The notes beneath the pieces were generated by a model. The model was not told where the DNA came from. It did no database searches and was given only the letters and a program-made list of their open reading frames with translations. From an uncultured Eubacteriales bacterium (GTDB lineage: Bacteria > Bacillota > Clostridia > Tissierellales > Peptoniphilaceae), in assembly GCA_900539725.1 (NCBI GenBank), contig UQDI01000002.1, forward strand, positions 1-64,000: a stretch of 64,000 nucleotides of DNA, read 5' to 3'. Each line of letters begins with the position of its first letter. Position 1 is the stretch's first letter. Positions 1-8,164 of the stretch are shown here, one piece after another. The translations under genes were made by a program, and so were the position numbers.

Positions 1-128
1 GAACATTTGAAGAGTTTTCAAAAGCTATTGATGAATATATATACTACTACAATAATGAAAGAATTCAGAAGAAAACAAAATGGATGCCACCTACTTTGTT
101 TAGGTTAGCATCCATGAATGTAAACTAA
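1..128 (+). CDS. IS3-family transposase, C-terminal fragment (cut by window edge)
   Basis: The open frame from base 3 to the TAA at 126-128 encodes about 41 residues. It ends in the pattern YYYNNER-IQKK-x4-PP-x3-R, which is the tail of the rve/DDE integrase domain of IS3-family OrfB transposases, just after the catalytic glutamate. The catalytic residues and the start lie outside the window, so I cannot say whether the element is intact. The terminal inverted repeat follows directly. The family assignment is by recognition of this tail only. Confidence 0.8.
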   Translation, partial: TFEEFSKAIDEYIYYYNNERIQKKTKWMPPTLFRLASMNVN

Positions 129-135
129 ATATTAA

Positions 136-159
136 TGTGTCCAGTTTTCTGGGTACACA
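136..159. repeat. Probable right terminal inverted repeat of the IS3-family element
   Basis: Eight bases after the transposase stop the sequence reads TGTGTCCAGTTTTCTGGGTA followed by CACA. Words of the type TGTCCAG...CTGGG/TACA are usual at IS3 ends, and IS3 elements end in CA. The exact last base and the target duplication cannot be fixed because the left end is not in the window. Confidence 0.6.
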
Positions 160-350
160 TCATAAGAAGTCCCACTTAAAACAATTAAATATATAAGACA
201 GCTAGCGATTGATATAGGTTCAGTCGCTTTTTGATGCACTTCGTCTAAAACGGCATCGTGGAAGGGTGGGGTTCTTCTTTCTTCAAAAAAATCAGGCGAA
301 ATTTTTGCACTTTCGTGTTAAAAGAAATTTTTTAATATAAAGATTAAACT
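160..350. other. Intergenic stretch after the IS end
   Basis: No gene is seen. The stretch contains a GC-richer island (about 225-300) unlike the AT-rich flanks, including GGGTGGGGTTCTTCTTTCTT at 254-273. A similar GGGGTTCTTC word recurs in the non-coding region near 22796. It may be remnant sequence beside the insertion. Confidence 0.4.
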
Positions 351-374
351 AAGCTCCATAATTTGGGGCTTTTT
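351..374 (+). terminator. Rho-independent terminator
   Basis: AGCTCC and GGGGCT pair around an ATAATTT loop and are followed by TTTTT. A near-identical hairpin lies at 1394-1419. Confidence 0.6.
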
Positions 375-486
375 ACTTGCTATATTACATATCTATTAAA
401 TATCGAGAATTTACTTTTAATTAAACTTGCTTGGGTATATAATATATATAAGTAAAGTAATAAAAAGTGATAAAAGGAGGTTTATT

Positions 487-1380
487 ATGAAAAAGTTTTT
501 ATCATTTATTTTAGTGTTTGTACTAGTTTTGTCTATGTCTGTTAACATTTCTATGGCGAAGCTTGACGAGACTGGTGCGAAGGAAATTAGTTTTGGAACT
601 GATAGGGGACCTGAAGAGGCAACTATAAGCATAACTGACAAAACTTATCCTATTAAGAATGGCACTGTTTTATTTATAAACGGTGAAGTAATTCCTGAAG
701 CTGAAGTTATTATGGATGCGGGCAAGGCCATGTTACCACTAAGACTTATTGCTGAAAAGCTTGGCTACGAACTTGGCTGGAACGGTGCTGAGAAAAAAGT
801 TACGCTTAAAAAAGACGACAAAAGCATTGACGTTGCTACTACTAAAAATGAAATGTCTAAGCTTATCAAGAATACTACTTATGTAACACCAGATTTTGTA
901 GAAAAGAATCTTGCTGAAAGCGCTATAGTGACTGAAAGGCTTGGCAAGGACTTCGAAAAATTCTATGAAACACAAATGCCTATAACACAAGATAAGACTA
1001 TTGAAAGAAGCTTAAGAAATGTTATTATTGATGAAAAGCACGAGTACAAGGACAATATTAGCTCGGATGAGGCCATGAAGCTAGTTAAAGAAAAATGTCT
1101 TGAAGGCCTAAAGAATTTTGAAAAAGTAATGAAGGAAAAAGCTAAGGACGAGCCAAATAGATTTGACGATGACATAAAATTAATCGAAAAAGATATAAAT
1201 AGAATGATCTACATTGGAGAAGTATCTAAGTTTTATAGATACACAATAGGACCTTACGATGTTTTATATGATAGAACAGATGGCAAAATCTACTTCCAAA
1301 TATATTCAGGAGAAACTATAATTAAGGAAATGGATGTGAATGATCCGAATTTGTATTTAAACATTTTTATTGTGGGATAA
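487..1380 (+). CDS. Secreted protein with one copper-amine-oxidase-N-like stalk domain
   Basis: This encodes 297 residues starting at the ATG six bases after an AAAAGGAGG site; the in-frame ATG at 427 has no such site. Residues 1-24 are a signal peptide (MKKF, hydrophobic core, SMA cleavage). About residues 40-95 carry the stalk-domain pattern with NGTVLFINGEV, then MLPLRLIAEKLGYELGW and a VTL strand, the usual signature of the Cu_amine_oxidN1 fold used as a cell-wall/exported module. The remaining 200 residues are charged, partly helical and not recognised. A TATAAT at 438-443 lies upstream, with no good -35. Function is unknown; export to the surface is the only inference. Confidence 0.75.
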   Translation: MKKFLSFILVFVLVLSMSVNISMAKLDETGAKEISFGTDRGPEEATISITDKTYPIKNGTVLFINGEVIPEAEVIMDAGKAMLPLRLIAEKLGYELGWNGAEKKVTLKKDDKSIDVATTKNEMSKLIKNTTYVTPDFVEKNLAESAIVTERLGKDFEKFYETQMPITQDKTIERSLRNVIIDEKHEYKDNISSDEAMKLVKEKCLEGLKNFEKVMKEKAKDEPNRFDDDIKLIEKDINRMIYIGEVSKFYRYTIGPYDVLYDRTDGKIYFQIYSGETIIKEMDVNDPNLYLNIFIVG

Positions 1381-1393
1381 AGAAATTTCAATT

Positions 1394-1419
1394 AAGCTCC
1401 ATTAATTTGGAGCTTTTTT
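1394..1419 (+). terminator. Rho-independent terminator after the stalk-domain gene
   Basis: AAGCTCC (1394-1400) pairs with GGAGCTT (1409-1415) around ATTAATTT, followed by a T run. Confidence 0.8.
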
Positions 1420-1433
1420 CACGTCTACACAAT

Positions 1434-1462
1434 TTGCAAAAATGATTTTTTAGTATTATAAT
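1434..1462 (+). promoter_or_regulatory. Sigma-A-type promoter for the 1493 gene
   Basis: TTGCAA (1434-1439), 17-bp spacer, TATAAT (1457-1462). Confidence 0.65.
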
Positions 1463-1492
1463 ATTAGTAAGTTTATTAGGGGTGGTGTTATA

Positions 1493-1861
1493 ATGACGGA
1501 ACTTAATAAAACAAAGTCAAAAAGCAAAGTAAGTAAGATATATAATTACACTGTTTTAGGCATATATGCTGCAGTTTTGCTAGCGTATGTAATTTTTAGA
1601 CTTATGGGTAATGATGTAAAAGCAGCTAATATCTTTCTTAATGGTGTATTTCTGAGTTTAATATTTGCCCTAGTGGGACTAATATTTATCCCGAAAAATA
1701 CTTTTACATGGATAAATATTATCTTGCCTGTGGTAATCAATCTACCATACTTCTTATGTCTTGTAGCTGTTACGCATGCTTTGGATATTATGGGGATTGT
1801 ATCTTATTACTTTGAGCAAGTGATTAAGTCACCAATAAATTTAATAAAAGCATTTTTCTAA
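1493..1861 (+). CDS. Small membrane protein, function unknown
   Basis: This encodes 122 residues. The ATG follows AGGGGTGGTG. The N-terminal 15 residues are Lys/Ser-rich, then three hydrophobic segments follow (about residues 19-40, 47-68 and 72-95), so it is probably a three-span inner-membrane protein with a cytoplasmic basic N-terminus. No motif is recognised. It has its own promoter and ends at a bidirectional terminator, so it appears monocistronic. Confidence 0.65.
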   Translation: MTELNKTKSKSKVSKIYNYTVLGIYAAVLLAYVIFRLMGNDVKAANIFLNGVFLSLIFALVGLIFIPKNTFTWINIILPVVINLPYFLCLVAVTHALDIMGIVSYYFEQVIKSPINLIKAFF

Positions 1862-1895
1862 ATATTTTTACTTAATATCTAGCTTATATAATTTT

Positions 1896-1925
1896 AAATC
1901 CCTCTGCTTAGCAGGGGGATTTGTG
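1896..1925. terminator. Bidirectional terminator between convergent genes
   Basis: AAATCCCTCTGC (1896-1907) pairs over 12 bp (one G-U) with GCAGGGGGATTT (1911-1922) around a TTA loop. It lies between a plus-strand gene ending at 1861 and a minus-strand gene ending at 1956. Confidence 0.8.
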
Positions 1926-1955
1926 TTGTATATTTAACTTTTACATAAGAATATT

Positions 1956-2648
1956 TTAATTCTTCAAATAAAAATCTAGATTATCTAATTCGCTTTGATC
2001 GGAAATGTCTAAAAAGTCTATATTAATTGATTTTACTTCGGGCATATCATCAAAATTGCCCTCCCATGAAGTTTTATTAAGCACGTTTAGCGTATTTCCA
2101 TCTGTGTCAATATTTACATCTTCAATGTATGCTTCACCTGTTCCTGAGAAAAAGTATGAGTAGATTAATGAACTTCCGTCCTCTTTTGAGCTCAGGCTGC
2201 CTCTAAAGCCGCCTACTTCTGCTATGCCAACGCCGATGGTCTTCTCTGATGTGATTTCTTTTGTGAAGTCTTTATTTGCATAATAAAATTTGATATCGGA
2301 TGTACCATAGTCGCAATCTTGAGCAACTAGCAATAGTGGGTAGTCTATATTATTTACTTTGACTAGTGAGTATGTGTAGCTGCAATGACTAGCAACCTCA
2401 TCATCAGCATATTCATCTTCTGGATAAAACTTTTTGTAGTTCATAGTGCTTAATATATCTGAGTATATTTTTTTAAGTTTTTCTATGTCGTTATCTTGCA
2501 CTTTATTCGCTTCATCATCGGTCTTATTATTTTCAGCTGCTTCTTTGCTTAATTCACTCATATCTACTTTTGGCATTACTGAGCACGCTGATAAAGTCAT
2601 TATTAAAACAAGGCTGATTGCAATTTTTATAAATGCTTTTTTATTCAT
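1956..2648 (-). CDS. Lipoprotein, function unknown
   Basis: This encodes 230 residues. A lipoprotein signal is clear: MNKK, hydrophobic core, then the lipobox LSAC with the acylated Cys at about residue 22. A charged linker follows, then a domain with no motif I recognise (contains DCDYGTSDIKFYY and a Gly-rich VGVGIAEVGGFRGS stretch). The ATG is preceded by AAAAGGAGTGAC. It has its own promoter and appears monocistronic. It is likely anchored on the outer face of the membrane. Confidence 0.75.
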   Translation of the reverse strand: MNKKAFIKIAISLVLIMTLSACSVMPKVDMSELSKEAAENNKTDDEANKVQDNDIEKLKKIYSDILSTMNYKKFYPEDEYADDEVASHCSYTYSLVKVNNIDYPLLLVAQDCDYGTSDIKFYYANKDFTKEITSEKTIGVGIAEVGGFRGSLSSKEDGSSLIYSYFFSGTGEAYIEDVNIDTDGNTLNVLNKTSWEGNFDDMPEVKSINIDFLDISDQSELDNLDFYLKN

Positions 2649-2687
2649 AATGTCACTCCTTTTAGAAATTTATATTATTATAAATAG

Positions 2688-2716
2688 ATTTTAGCACATT
2701 AGCTTATCTTTTACAA
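2688..2716 (-). promoter_or_regulatory. Promoter of the minus-strand lipoprotein gene
   Basis: Read on the minus strand: TTGTAA (2716-2711), 17-bp spacer, TAAAAT (2693-2688). Confidence 0.65.
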
Positions 2717-2740
2717 GTGATTTATAGTCTAATGGCATTG

Positions 2741-2778
2741 AAAAACCCTCTTCACTATTTAGTGAAGAGGGCATTTTT
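2741..2778 (-). terminator. Terminator of the hydrogenase operon
   Basis: Eleven perfect base pairs, CCCTCTTCACT (2746-2756) with AGTGAAGAGGG (2761-2771), loop ATTT. It is flanked by A and T runs so it can work in both directions; it sits just past the hndD stop. Confidence 0.85.
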
Positions 2779-2785
2779 TATCTAA

Positions 2786-4531
2786 TTACATCTTTGGATC
2801 GGCTTCGTAATGTGTGTGTAAAAGTTCGTGTGCTAATTCGCCGCCAACTTCGCCAAGGTATTCATCATATAATTGTTTGATTTTTGGATTGGCGTGTGAT
2901 TTTCTAATTGTCTTGTGCTCATCTATATTGTAGATGGCTTCGGCTCTCTTCTTAAGTGTTGAGATCTTGCCGTTGTGGAACGGTTGACCGCCTCCACCTA
3001 TGCATCCGCCTGGGCAAGCCATAACTTCGATTGCGTCGTATTTTTTTTCGCCTGATTTAACCATATTTAGAAGCTTTCTTGTATTACCAAGGCCATTGGC
3101 AACGGCGATTCTAACTTTTCTTCCATCTATGTCTATGCTTGCTTCCTTGATGCCGTTTAGGCCTCTAAGTGCAGTGAACTCAATCTCTTCAAGCTCTTTA
3201 CCTGTGATTGTTTCGTAAGCTGTTCTGCATGTTGCTTCGATAACGCCGCCTGTAGCGCCAAAGATAGCGCCTGCGCCTGTTGATTCGCCCATCGGGTCGT
3301 CGAATTCTTCATCTTTAAGGTCTTTAAAACTTAGTCCCGCTTCTTTAATCATGGCACCTAGCTCTCTTGTTGTGATTACTATATCAACATCGCTGTGGCC
3401 CTTGTTTTTAAGCTCGTCTCTTGCTGATTCATACTTTTTCGCAAGGCAAGGCATGATTGATACGACAACCATATCCTTAGGATCTACATTAAGCTTTTCA
3501 GCAAGGTAAGTCTTTGCAACGGCTCCGAACATTTCGTGAGGGCTCTTGCATGAAGACGGTATGTCTATCATATCTGAGAATTGTTGCTCCATGAAGTTTA
3601 CCCAGCCTGGACAGCAGCTTGTAAGTATCGGCATCTTGCCGCCTTTTGTAAGTCTTTCAACAAATTCGTGCGCTTCTTCAACTATAGTTAGGTCGGCTGC
3701 GAAGTTTGTGTCGAAAACTTTGTCAAAGCCAAGTTTTCTAAGGGCGCTAACCATCTTACCTGTAACTATAGTTCCTGGCTCCATGCCAAATAGCTCGCCT
3801 AGAGCAACTCTAACTGCTGGAGCTGTTTGAACAACAACGTATTTCTTTGGATCTGCAAGTGCTTTCCAAACTTCTCTTATATAGTTCATGCCGTGAAGTG
3901 CACCTGTAGGGCAGACTGTAACGCATTGTCCGCAGAAAGTACATGTTGTTTCGAACATGCTTCTGTTAAATGTCGAACCGACGTGGCAGTCAAAACCACG
4001 GCCAACCTCAGCAAGTGCGCCAACTGTTTGCACTTCGTTACACATTGTCTCGCATCTTCTGCAAAGTATGCACTTTTCTGGCTCTCTAATCATTGAAAGG
4101 CTTCTCGAGTCTATAGGAATATGTCTTCTTTCGCCTTGATAAGGTATATCTCTAATGCCTAGGTCTTGTGCTAGCTTTTGTAGTTGGCAGTTTAGGTTCT
4201 TAGCACAAGTAAGGCAGCTGTTTGGATGGTCAGATAAAAGCAGCTCAACTATAGTTCTTCTCGCGTTTATGGCAAGAGGCGACTCAGTCTTTATGTCCAT
4301 GCCTTCTTTGACAGGTGTCGCGCAGGATGGAAGTAGCTTGCCGCTTTTAACATCTTCAACCATACAAACTCTGCATGAAGCAAGTTTATTTACAAATTTT
4401 ATATCGTGTAAGTCCATGTGGCAAAGTGTAGGTATCTTTACGCCAATGGTTTTAGCAGCGTCAAGTATTGAAGTTCTCTCTGCAACAGAGACATCAACGC
4501 CGTTAATTTTTAAATTTATCATCTTAGCCAT
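2786..4531 (-). CDS. hndD: [FeFe] hydrogenase catalytic subunit, NAD(P)-linked (HndD type)
   Basis: This encodes 581 residues. The N-terminal NuoG-like part has a [2Fe-2S] ferredoxin domain (Cys37, 53, 56, 70), then HP-x2-SCLTCAKNLNC (His102, Cys106/109/115) for a [4Fe-4S] cluster. Two more [4Fe-4S] clusters follow (Cys154-164 and Cys197-207). The H-cluster domain has all three signatures: TSCCPGW (304-310), MPCLAKK (360-366) and MACPGGCIGGGGQP (504-517). It reduces protons or oxidises H2 in the cytoplasm, exchanging electrons with ferredoxin and/or NAD(P)H through HndC. It is third in the operon, 9 nt after hndC. The ATG follows AGGAGG. Electron-bifurcating behaviour is plausible for the family but not shown here. 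Confidence 0.95.
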   Translation of the reverse strand: MAKMINLKINGVDVSVAERTSILDAAKTIGVKIPTLCHMDLHDIKFVNKLASCRVCMVEDVKSGKLLPSCATPVKEGMDIKTESPLAINARRTIVELLLSDHPNSCLTCAKNLNCQLQKLAQDLGIRDIPYQGERRHIPIDSRSLSMIREPEKCILCRRCETMCNEVQTVGALAEVGRGFDCHVGSTFNRSMFETTCTFCGQCVTVCPTGALHGMNYIREVWKALADPKKYVVVQTAPAVRVALGELFGMEPGTIVTGKMVSALRKLGFDKVFDTNFAADLTIVEEAHEFVERLTKGGKMPILTSCCPGWVNFMEQQFSDMIDIPSSCKSPHEMFGAVAKTYLAEKLNVDPKDMVVVSIMPCLAKKYESARDELKNKGHSDVDIVITTRELGAMIKEAGLSFKDLKDEEFDDPMGESTGAGAIFGATGGVIEATCRTAYETITGKELEEIEFTALRGLNGIKEASIDIDGRKVRIAVANGLGNTRKLLNMVKSGEKKYDAIEVMACPGGCIGGGGQPFHNGKISTLKKRAEAIYNIDEHKTIRKSHANPKIKQLYDEYLGEVGGELAHELLHTHYEADPKM

Positions 4532-4540
4532 AAGTACCTC

Positions 4541-6118
4541 CTAAACCAATTCTACTGCCTTAACCGGGCAGACGTTCATGCAATTGCCGCACTTGATACA
4601 CTTAGCAGTATCAATCACGTGCTTTTCCTTAACCTTACCTTCTATGCAGTTAACAGGGCAGTTTCTAGCACATTTTGTGCAGCCTATACACTTGTCTGTG
4701 ATGTGGTAGTTAAGTAGGTTTTTGCACTTCTTAGCTGGACAAGTCTTGTTTTCACCAACGTGCGCCATGTACTCGTCTCTAAAATATGTCAATGTTGATA
4801 GTATCGGGTTTGGAGACGATTGACCAAGACCGCAAAGTGATGCTTTGCTCACAATGATGGATAGATCTTCTAGTTTATCTATGTCTTCTTCACTACCATT
4901 TCCTGAAGTGATTTTTTCAAGTAGCTCTAAAAGCCTCTTGTTACCAATTCTACAAGGCGTACACTTACCACATGATTCGTCAACGGAGAATTCTAGGAAG
5001 AATCTTGAAACGTCTACCATGCAGTCGTCTTCGTCCATGACAACCATACCACCGGAGCCCATGATTGAGCCGATGGCCTTTAAAGATGCAAAGTCAACCT
5101 TTGTATCGAATAGTCTTTCAGGTATACATCCGCCTGATGGTCCGCCTGTTTGAACAGCTTTGGCCTTTTTGTCATCTTGAATGCCGCCGCCTATTGCAAA
5201 AACTATGTCCCTGATTGTCGTACCCATAGGTACTTCAACTAAGCCTGAGTTTTTAACCTTACCAACAAGTGAGAAAACCTTAGTTCCTGGCGAGTCTTCA
5301 GTACCGATGGATGTGAACCAGTCTGCGCCATGATCAATAATTTGAGCGATGTTGGCAAAAGTTTCAACGTTATTGATAACAGTTGGTTTGCCCCATAGAC
5401 CACGTTCAGTAGTTCTGTACTCTTTATTCCTTGGCATACCACGCTTTCCTTCGATAGACTCCATCAGAGCAGTACCTTCGCCGCATACGAAAGCGCCTGC
5501 GCCTAGACGAAGTTCGATTTGGAAGGAAAAGTCAGTTCCTAAAATATTATCTCCTAATAAATTATTTTCATTTGCCTTTTTAATGGCAACTTTTAGGCTT
5601 TCAACAGCCTTTGGATACTCAGCTCTAACGTAGATAAAGCCCTTTTGAGCACCAACAGCATAAGCACAGATGGCCATGCCCTCTAAAACGCTGTGTGGAT
5701 CTTTTTCCAAAACAGACCTATCCATGTAGGCACCTGGGTCACCTTCGTCTGCGTTACAAATTATATATTTAATGCCTTCTGGTTGATTAAAAGCAGCTTC
5801 CCACTTTTTTCCAGTAGGGAAACCCGCTCCACCACGGCCCCTAAGGCCAGAAGCCTTTACTTCTTTAATTACATCTTCTCTTTTCATATTAAGCGCCTTC
5901 TCTAAAGAGAAGTATCCGCCTAAAGCTATGTATTCATCTAAGGACGATGAGTTGATTATGTCACAGTTTTTTAGAACGATACGTTTTTGCTTTTCGAAAA
6001 ACTCACCCTTTTTAGTAATTTTGTCACCGTCAATATTAAAAGAGCCGTCCTTTTTAAGTCTGTCAAGAAGAAGATCTTTAGTTTTCTTTTGAATTTCTAA
6101 TAGATTTTCCTTATTCAT
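4541..6118 (-). CDS. hndC: NAD(P)-reducing hydrogenase flavoprotein subunit (NuoF/HndC type)
   Basis: This encodes 525 residues. The FMN/NADH-binding NuoF core is plain: GLRGRGGAGFPTGKKW, CNADEGDPGAYMDR, GAGAFVCGEGTALMESIEG. The cluster-binding ESCGKCTPCRIG follows, and two C-terminal [4Fe-4S] ferredoxin motifs close the protein (CIGCTKCARNCP and CIKCGNCMNVCP). It transfers electrons between NAD(P)H and the iron-sulphur chain of HndD. The N-terminus before the NuoF core is a short charged segment of about 70 residues, not the thioredoxin-like [2Fe-2S] domain that many HndC proteins carry. The ATG follows AAGGAG and starts 3 nt after hndA. Confidence 0.93.
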   Translation of the reverse strand: MNKENLLEIQKKTKDLLLDRLKKDGSFNIDGDKITKKGEFFEKQKRIVLKNCDIINSSSLDEYIALGGYFSLEKALNMKREDVIKEVKASGLRGRGGAGFPTGKKWEAAFNQPEGIKYIICNADEGDPGAYMDRSVLEKDPHSVLEGMAICAYAVGAQKGFIYVRAEYPKAVESLKVAIKKANENNLLGDNILGTDFSFQIELRLGAGAFVCGEGTALMESIEGKRGMPRNKEYRTTERGLWGKPTVINNVETFANIAQIIDHGADWFTSIGTEDSPGTKVFSLVGKVKNSGLVEVPMGTTIRDIVFAIGGGIQDDKKAKAVQTGGPSGGCIPERLFDTKVDFASLKAIGSIMGSGGMVVMDEDDCMVDVSRFFLEFSVDESCGKCTPCRIGNKRLLELLEKITSGNGSEEDIDKLEDLSIIVSKASLCGLGQSSPNPILSTLTYFRDEYMAHVGENKTCPAKKCKNLLNYHITDKCIGCTKCARNCPVNCIEGKVKEKHVIDTAKCIKCGNCMNVCPVKAVELV

Positions 6119-6121
6119 ATG

Positions 6122-6604
6122 CTACTCCTTATATTTATTAATAATTTCAGTGACTTGACTTTCTTTGACATGGTCGTAGACGTCGTCACCAACAGTTACA
6201 ACGGGTGCCAAAGCGCATTCACCAACACATCTAGTCTCAACTATAGAGAAAAGTCCGTCCGCAGTTGTTTCGCCCTTAGCCACATTTAATTCCTTTAAGA
6301 AATCATCCAAAAGCTTGTCAGCTCCCTTAACGTAGCAGGCAGTACCTAGACAGATGCATATAGAGTGCTTTCCTCTAGGTTTAAAAGTGAATTGACTGTA
6401 GAACGATGCAACGCCGTAAATTTCGCTGCTTGGCTTATTTAATTTAAGAGCCATAAAGTCTACAATCTCTTCAGGTATGTATCCAAAGAGTCTTTGTGCT
6501 TCTTGAAGAACAGGCATGACAGCCCCTTTGTCATTCTTCTTCTCTTCTACAAATTGTAAGAACTCGTCGAATTTCGCACGATCTTTGTTAAAACAAAAAG
6601 CCAT
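6122..6604 (-). CDS. hndA: NAD(P)-reducing hydrogenase NuoE-like [2Fe-2S] subunit
   Basis: This encodes 160 residues. It is the thioredoxin-like NuoE/HndA fold with the [2Fe-2S] ligands spaced C-x4-C (CLGTAC) and C-x3-C (CVGEC) and the usual YGVASFYSQF segment. It works with HndC and HndD as the small electron-transfer subunit. It is first in the operon, behind a consensus promoter and AAAGGAGG. No hndB is present between hndA and hndC. Confidence 0.93.
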   Translation of the reverse strand: MAFCFNKDRAKFDEFLQFVEEKKNDKGAVMPVLQEAQRLFGYIPEEIVDFMALKLNKPSSEIYGVASFYSQFTFKPRGKHSICICLGTACYVKGADKLLDDFLKELNVAKGETTADGLFSIVETRCVGECALAPVVTVGDDVYDHVKESQVTEIINKYKE

Positions 6605-6640
6605 AATTTACCTCCTTTGTATTTTTATCCTCACAAATCT

Positions 6641-6669
6641 ATTTTATTATATAAAGGCCCCTTTGTCAA
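6641..6669 (-). promoter_or_regulatory. Promoter of the hnd hydrogenase operon
   Basis: Minus strand: perfect TTGACA (6669-6664), 17-bp spacer, TAAAAT (6646-6641), about 37 nt before the hndA ATG. Confidence 0.85.
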
Positions 6670-6833
6670 TTAGTAAATATTTATATCAGAGATCGTTTAT
6701 ACTATAAAAATCAATATATATTTTCTTCTTTAGCAAAGAGCAAAATCGATTTACGCGTGAATCGATATTTGTCTTTGAAAAAATACGCACATATATAATA
6801 GGAAGTTTTGTTTATATTAGCTGTGCCATAAAC

Positions 6834-6849
6834 ATGGCAAAAATATACT
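6834..6849. repeat. Perfect inverted repeat in the hnd-rpsJ divergent region
   Basis: TGCCAT and ATGGCA are separated by AAAC. A second palindrome, ATCGATT/AATCGAT around TACGCGTG, lies at 6745-6766. Either may be an operator; nothing in the window names the regulator. Confidence 0.45.
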
Positions 6850-6909
6850 GCTATATATATAAAGGAAGAGAAAAAAATTAAAAAAAGTAAAAATATTTTA
6901 AAAAAAGCC

Positions 6910-6938
6910 TTGACATAAAGAAGCTAATTATGTATAAT
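6910..6938 (+). promoter_or_regulatory. Consensus promoter of the S10 ribosomal superoperon
   Basis: TTGACA (6910-6915), 17-bp spacer, TATAAT (6933-6938): a perfect sigma-A promoter about 215 nt before rpsJ. Confidence 0.92.
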
Positions 6939-6944
6939 AGATAA

Positions 6945-7155
6945 GTGCTTAAATCAAATGGCTATGACTAAGAAAGGTTGCGCATCATGTTTTTTGTTGC
7001 GTGATGTGGTAATTTCCCTAGTTTCATGCAAGTCTACTCAAAAAAGAAGTAGGCGATTGATTGGCATATTTTATTTACGCTTAGAGAAAACGCACGGCTG
7101 CGTGTGTAAGAGTTGACTCTCTAAGAAGTAAAAAATATTACATGGAGGTAATTAA
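6945..7155 (+). promoter_or_regulatory. Structured 5' leader of the S10 operon
   Basis: The long untranslated leader can form at least two hairpins. CGCATCATG (6981-6989) pairs with CGTGATGTG (7000-7008). CTTAGAGA (7080-7087) pairs with TCTCTAAG (7118-7125) enclosing ACGCAC-GGCT-GCGTGT (7090-7105). This is consistent with a ribosomal-protein autoregulatory leader (L4 is the regulator in some bacteria), but the class is not identified. Confidence 0.6.
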
Positions 7156-7470
7156 ATGTCAAGCAAAAAACAAAAAATCAGAATCAGACTTAAAGCTTAC
7201 GATCACACACTTTTAGATCAATCAGCTCAAAGAATTGTTGAAGCTGCTAAAAAGACAGGATGTAAGGTATCAGGACCAGTTCCACTACCTACAGAAAAAC
7301 AAATCGTAACTATTTTAAGATCAGTTCACGTTAACAAAGATTCAAGAGAACAATTCGAACAAAGAACTCACAAGAGATTAATCGATATCCTTGAACCAAA
7401 CGACAAAACTGTAGACGCACTTATGAAGATGAATGTGCCTGCAGGTGTAGATATAGAAATAAAACTATAA
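7156..7470 (+). CDS. rpsJ: 30S ribosomal protein S10
   Basis: This encodes 104 residues, full length for S10, starting with the usual [11 protein letters not shown] and containing GPVPLPT and [16 protein letters not shown]. It sits in the 30S head and also serves as NusE in transcription antitermination. It is the first gene of the superoperon; the ATG is preceded by ATGGAGGTAATTAA. It is under the strong promoter and long leader upstream. Confidence 0.98.
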   Translation: MSSKKQKIRIRLKAYDHTLLDQSAQRIVEAAKKTGCKVSGPVPLPTEKQIVTILRSVHVNKDSREQFEQRTHKRLIDILEPNDKTVDALMKMNVPAGVDIEIKL

Positions 7471-7519
7471 TCTATAAGATTTTATTTAAAATCCGCTGTA
7501 AATTATGGAGGTGCAGTTA

Positions 7520-8146
7520 ATGAACGGAATTTTAGCAAAGAAAATTGGAATGACACAAGTTTTCGAAGAATCAGGAGACTTAGTTCCAGTTACTGTTCTT
7601 CAAGCCGGACCTATGGTAGTTGTTCAAAAGAAAACTGTTGAAACAGACGGTTACAACGCTATAGTAGTTGGTTTTGGAGAAATCAATGAAAAGAATGTAA
7701 ACAAACCTCGTAAGGGTCAATTCAAAAAAGCTAATGCTAGCTACAAAAGATACCTTAGAGAGTTTAAAGTAGACGATGTAGAAAAATACAACTTAGGTGA
7801 TGAAATCACAGTTGAAATCATGGATGGCATCGAATTTGTAGATGTTATCGGAACATCAAAAGGTAAAGGTACTCAAGGTGTTATAAAGAGACACGGCTTT
7901 GGTAGAGGTAGAGAATCACACGGTTCAAAATTCCACAGAATGCCAGGTGGTATGGGTGCTGCAACATGGCCAGGAAAAGTATTTAAGGGCCATAGAATGA
8001 TGGGCCGCATGGGTAATGAAAGAACAACTGTTCAAAACCTAAAAGTAGTAAGAGTAGATAAAGAAAACGGAATTATCCTAATCAAAGGTGCTGTACCAGG
8101 ACCAAAGAAAGGTTTAATTACTGTTAGAAAAGCAATCAAGAAATAG
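7520..8146 (+). CDS. rplC: 50S ribosomal protein L3
   Basis: This encodes 208 residues starting MNGILAKKIGMTQVF. The earlier in-frame ATG at 7505 overlaps the GGAGGTG ribosome site itself, so 7520 is the real start. It contains the conserved GKGTQGVIKRHGFGRG and HRMPGGMGAATWPG loop that reaches the peptidyl-transferase centre. It is an early 23S-binding assembly protein. Confidence 0.97.
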   Translation: MNGILAKKIGMTQVFEESGDLVPVTVLQAGPMVVVQKKTVETDGYNAIVVGFGEINEKNVNKPRKGQFKKANASYKRYLREFKVDDVEKYNLGDEITVEIMDGIEFVDVIGTSKGKGTQGVIKRHGFGRGRESHGSKFHRMPGGMGAATWPGKVFKGHRMMGRMGNERTTVQNLKVVRVDKENGIILIKGAVPGPKKGLITVRKAIKK

Positions 8147-8164
8147 CGCTAAAGGAGGATTAAA

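Noticed and set aside
427..489. Upstream start for the stalk-domain gene
   Set aside because: The AAAAGGAGG site is placed for the ATG at 487, and the signal peptide begins there.
6745..6766. Shared CGTGAATCGAT-type word at 6757-6766 and near 29249
   Set aside because: Only about 10 bases are shared with a mismatch and the contexts differ; too little to call a repeat family.
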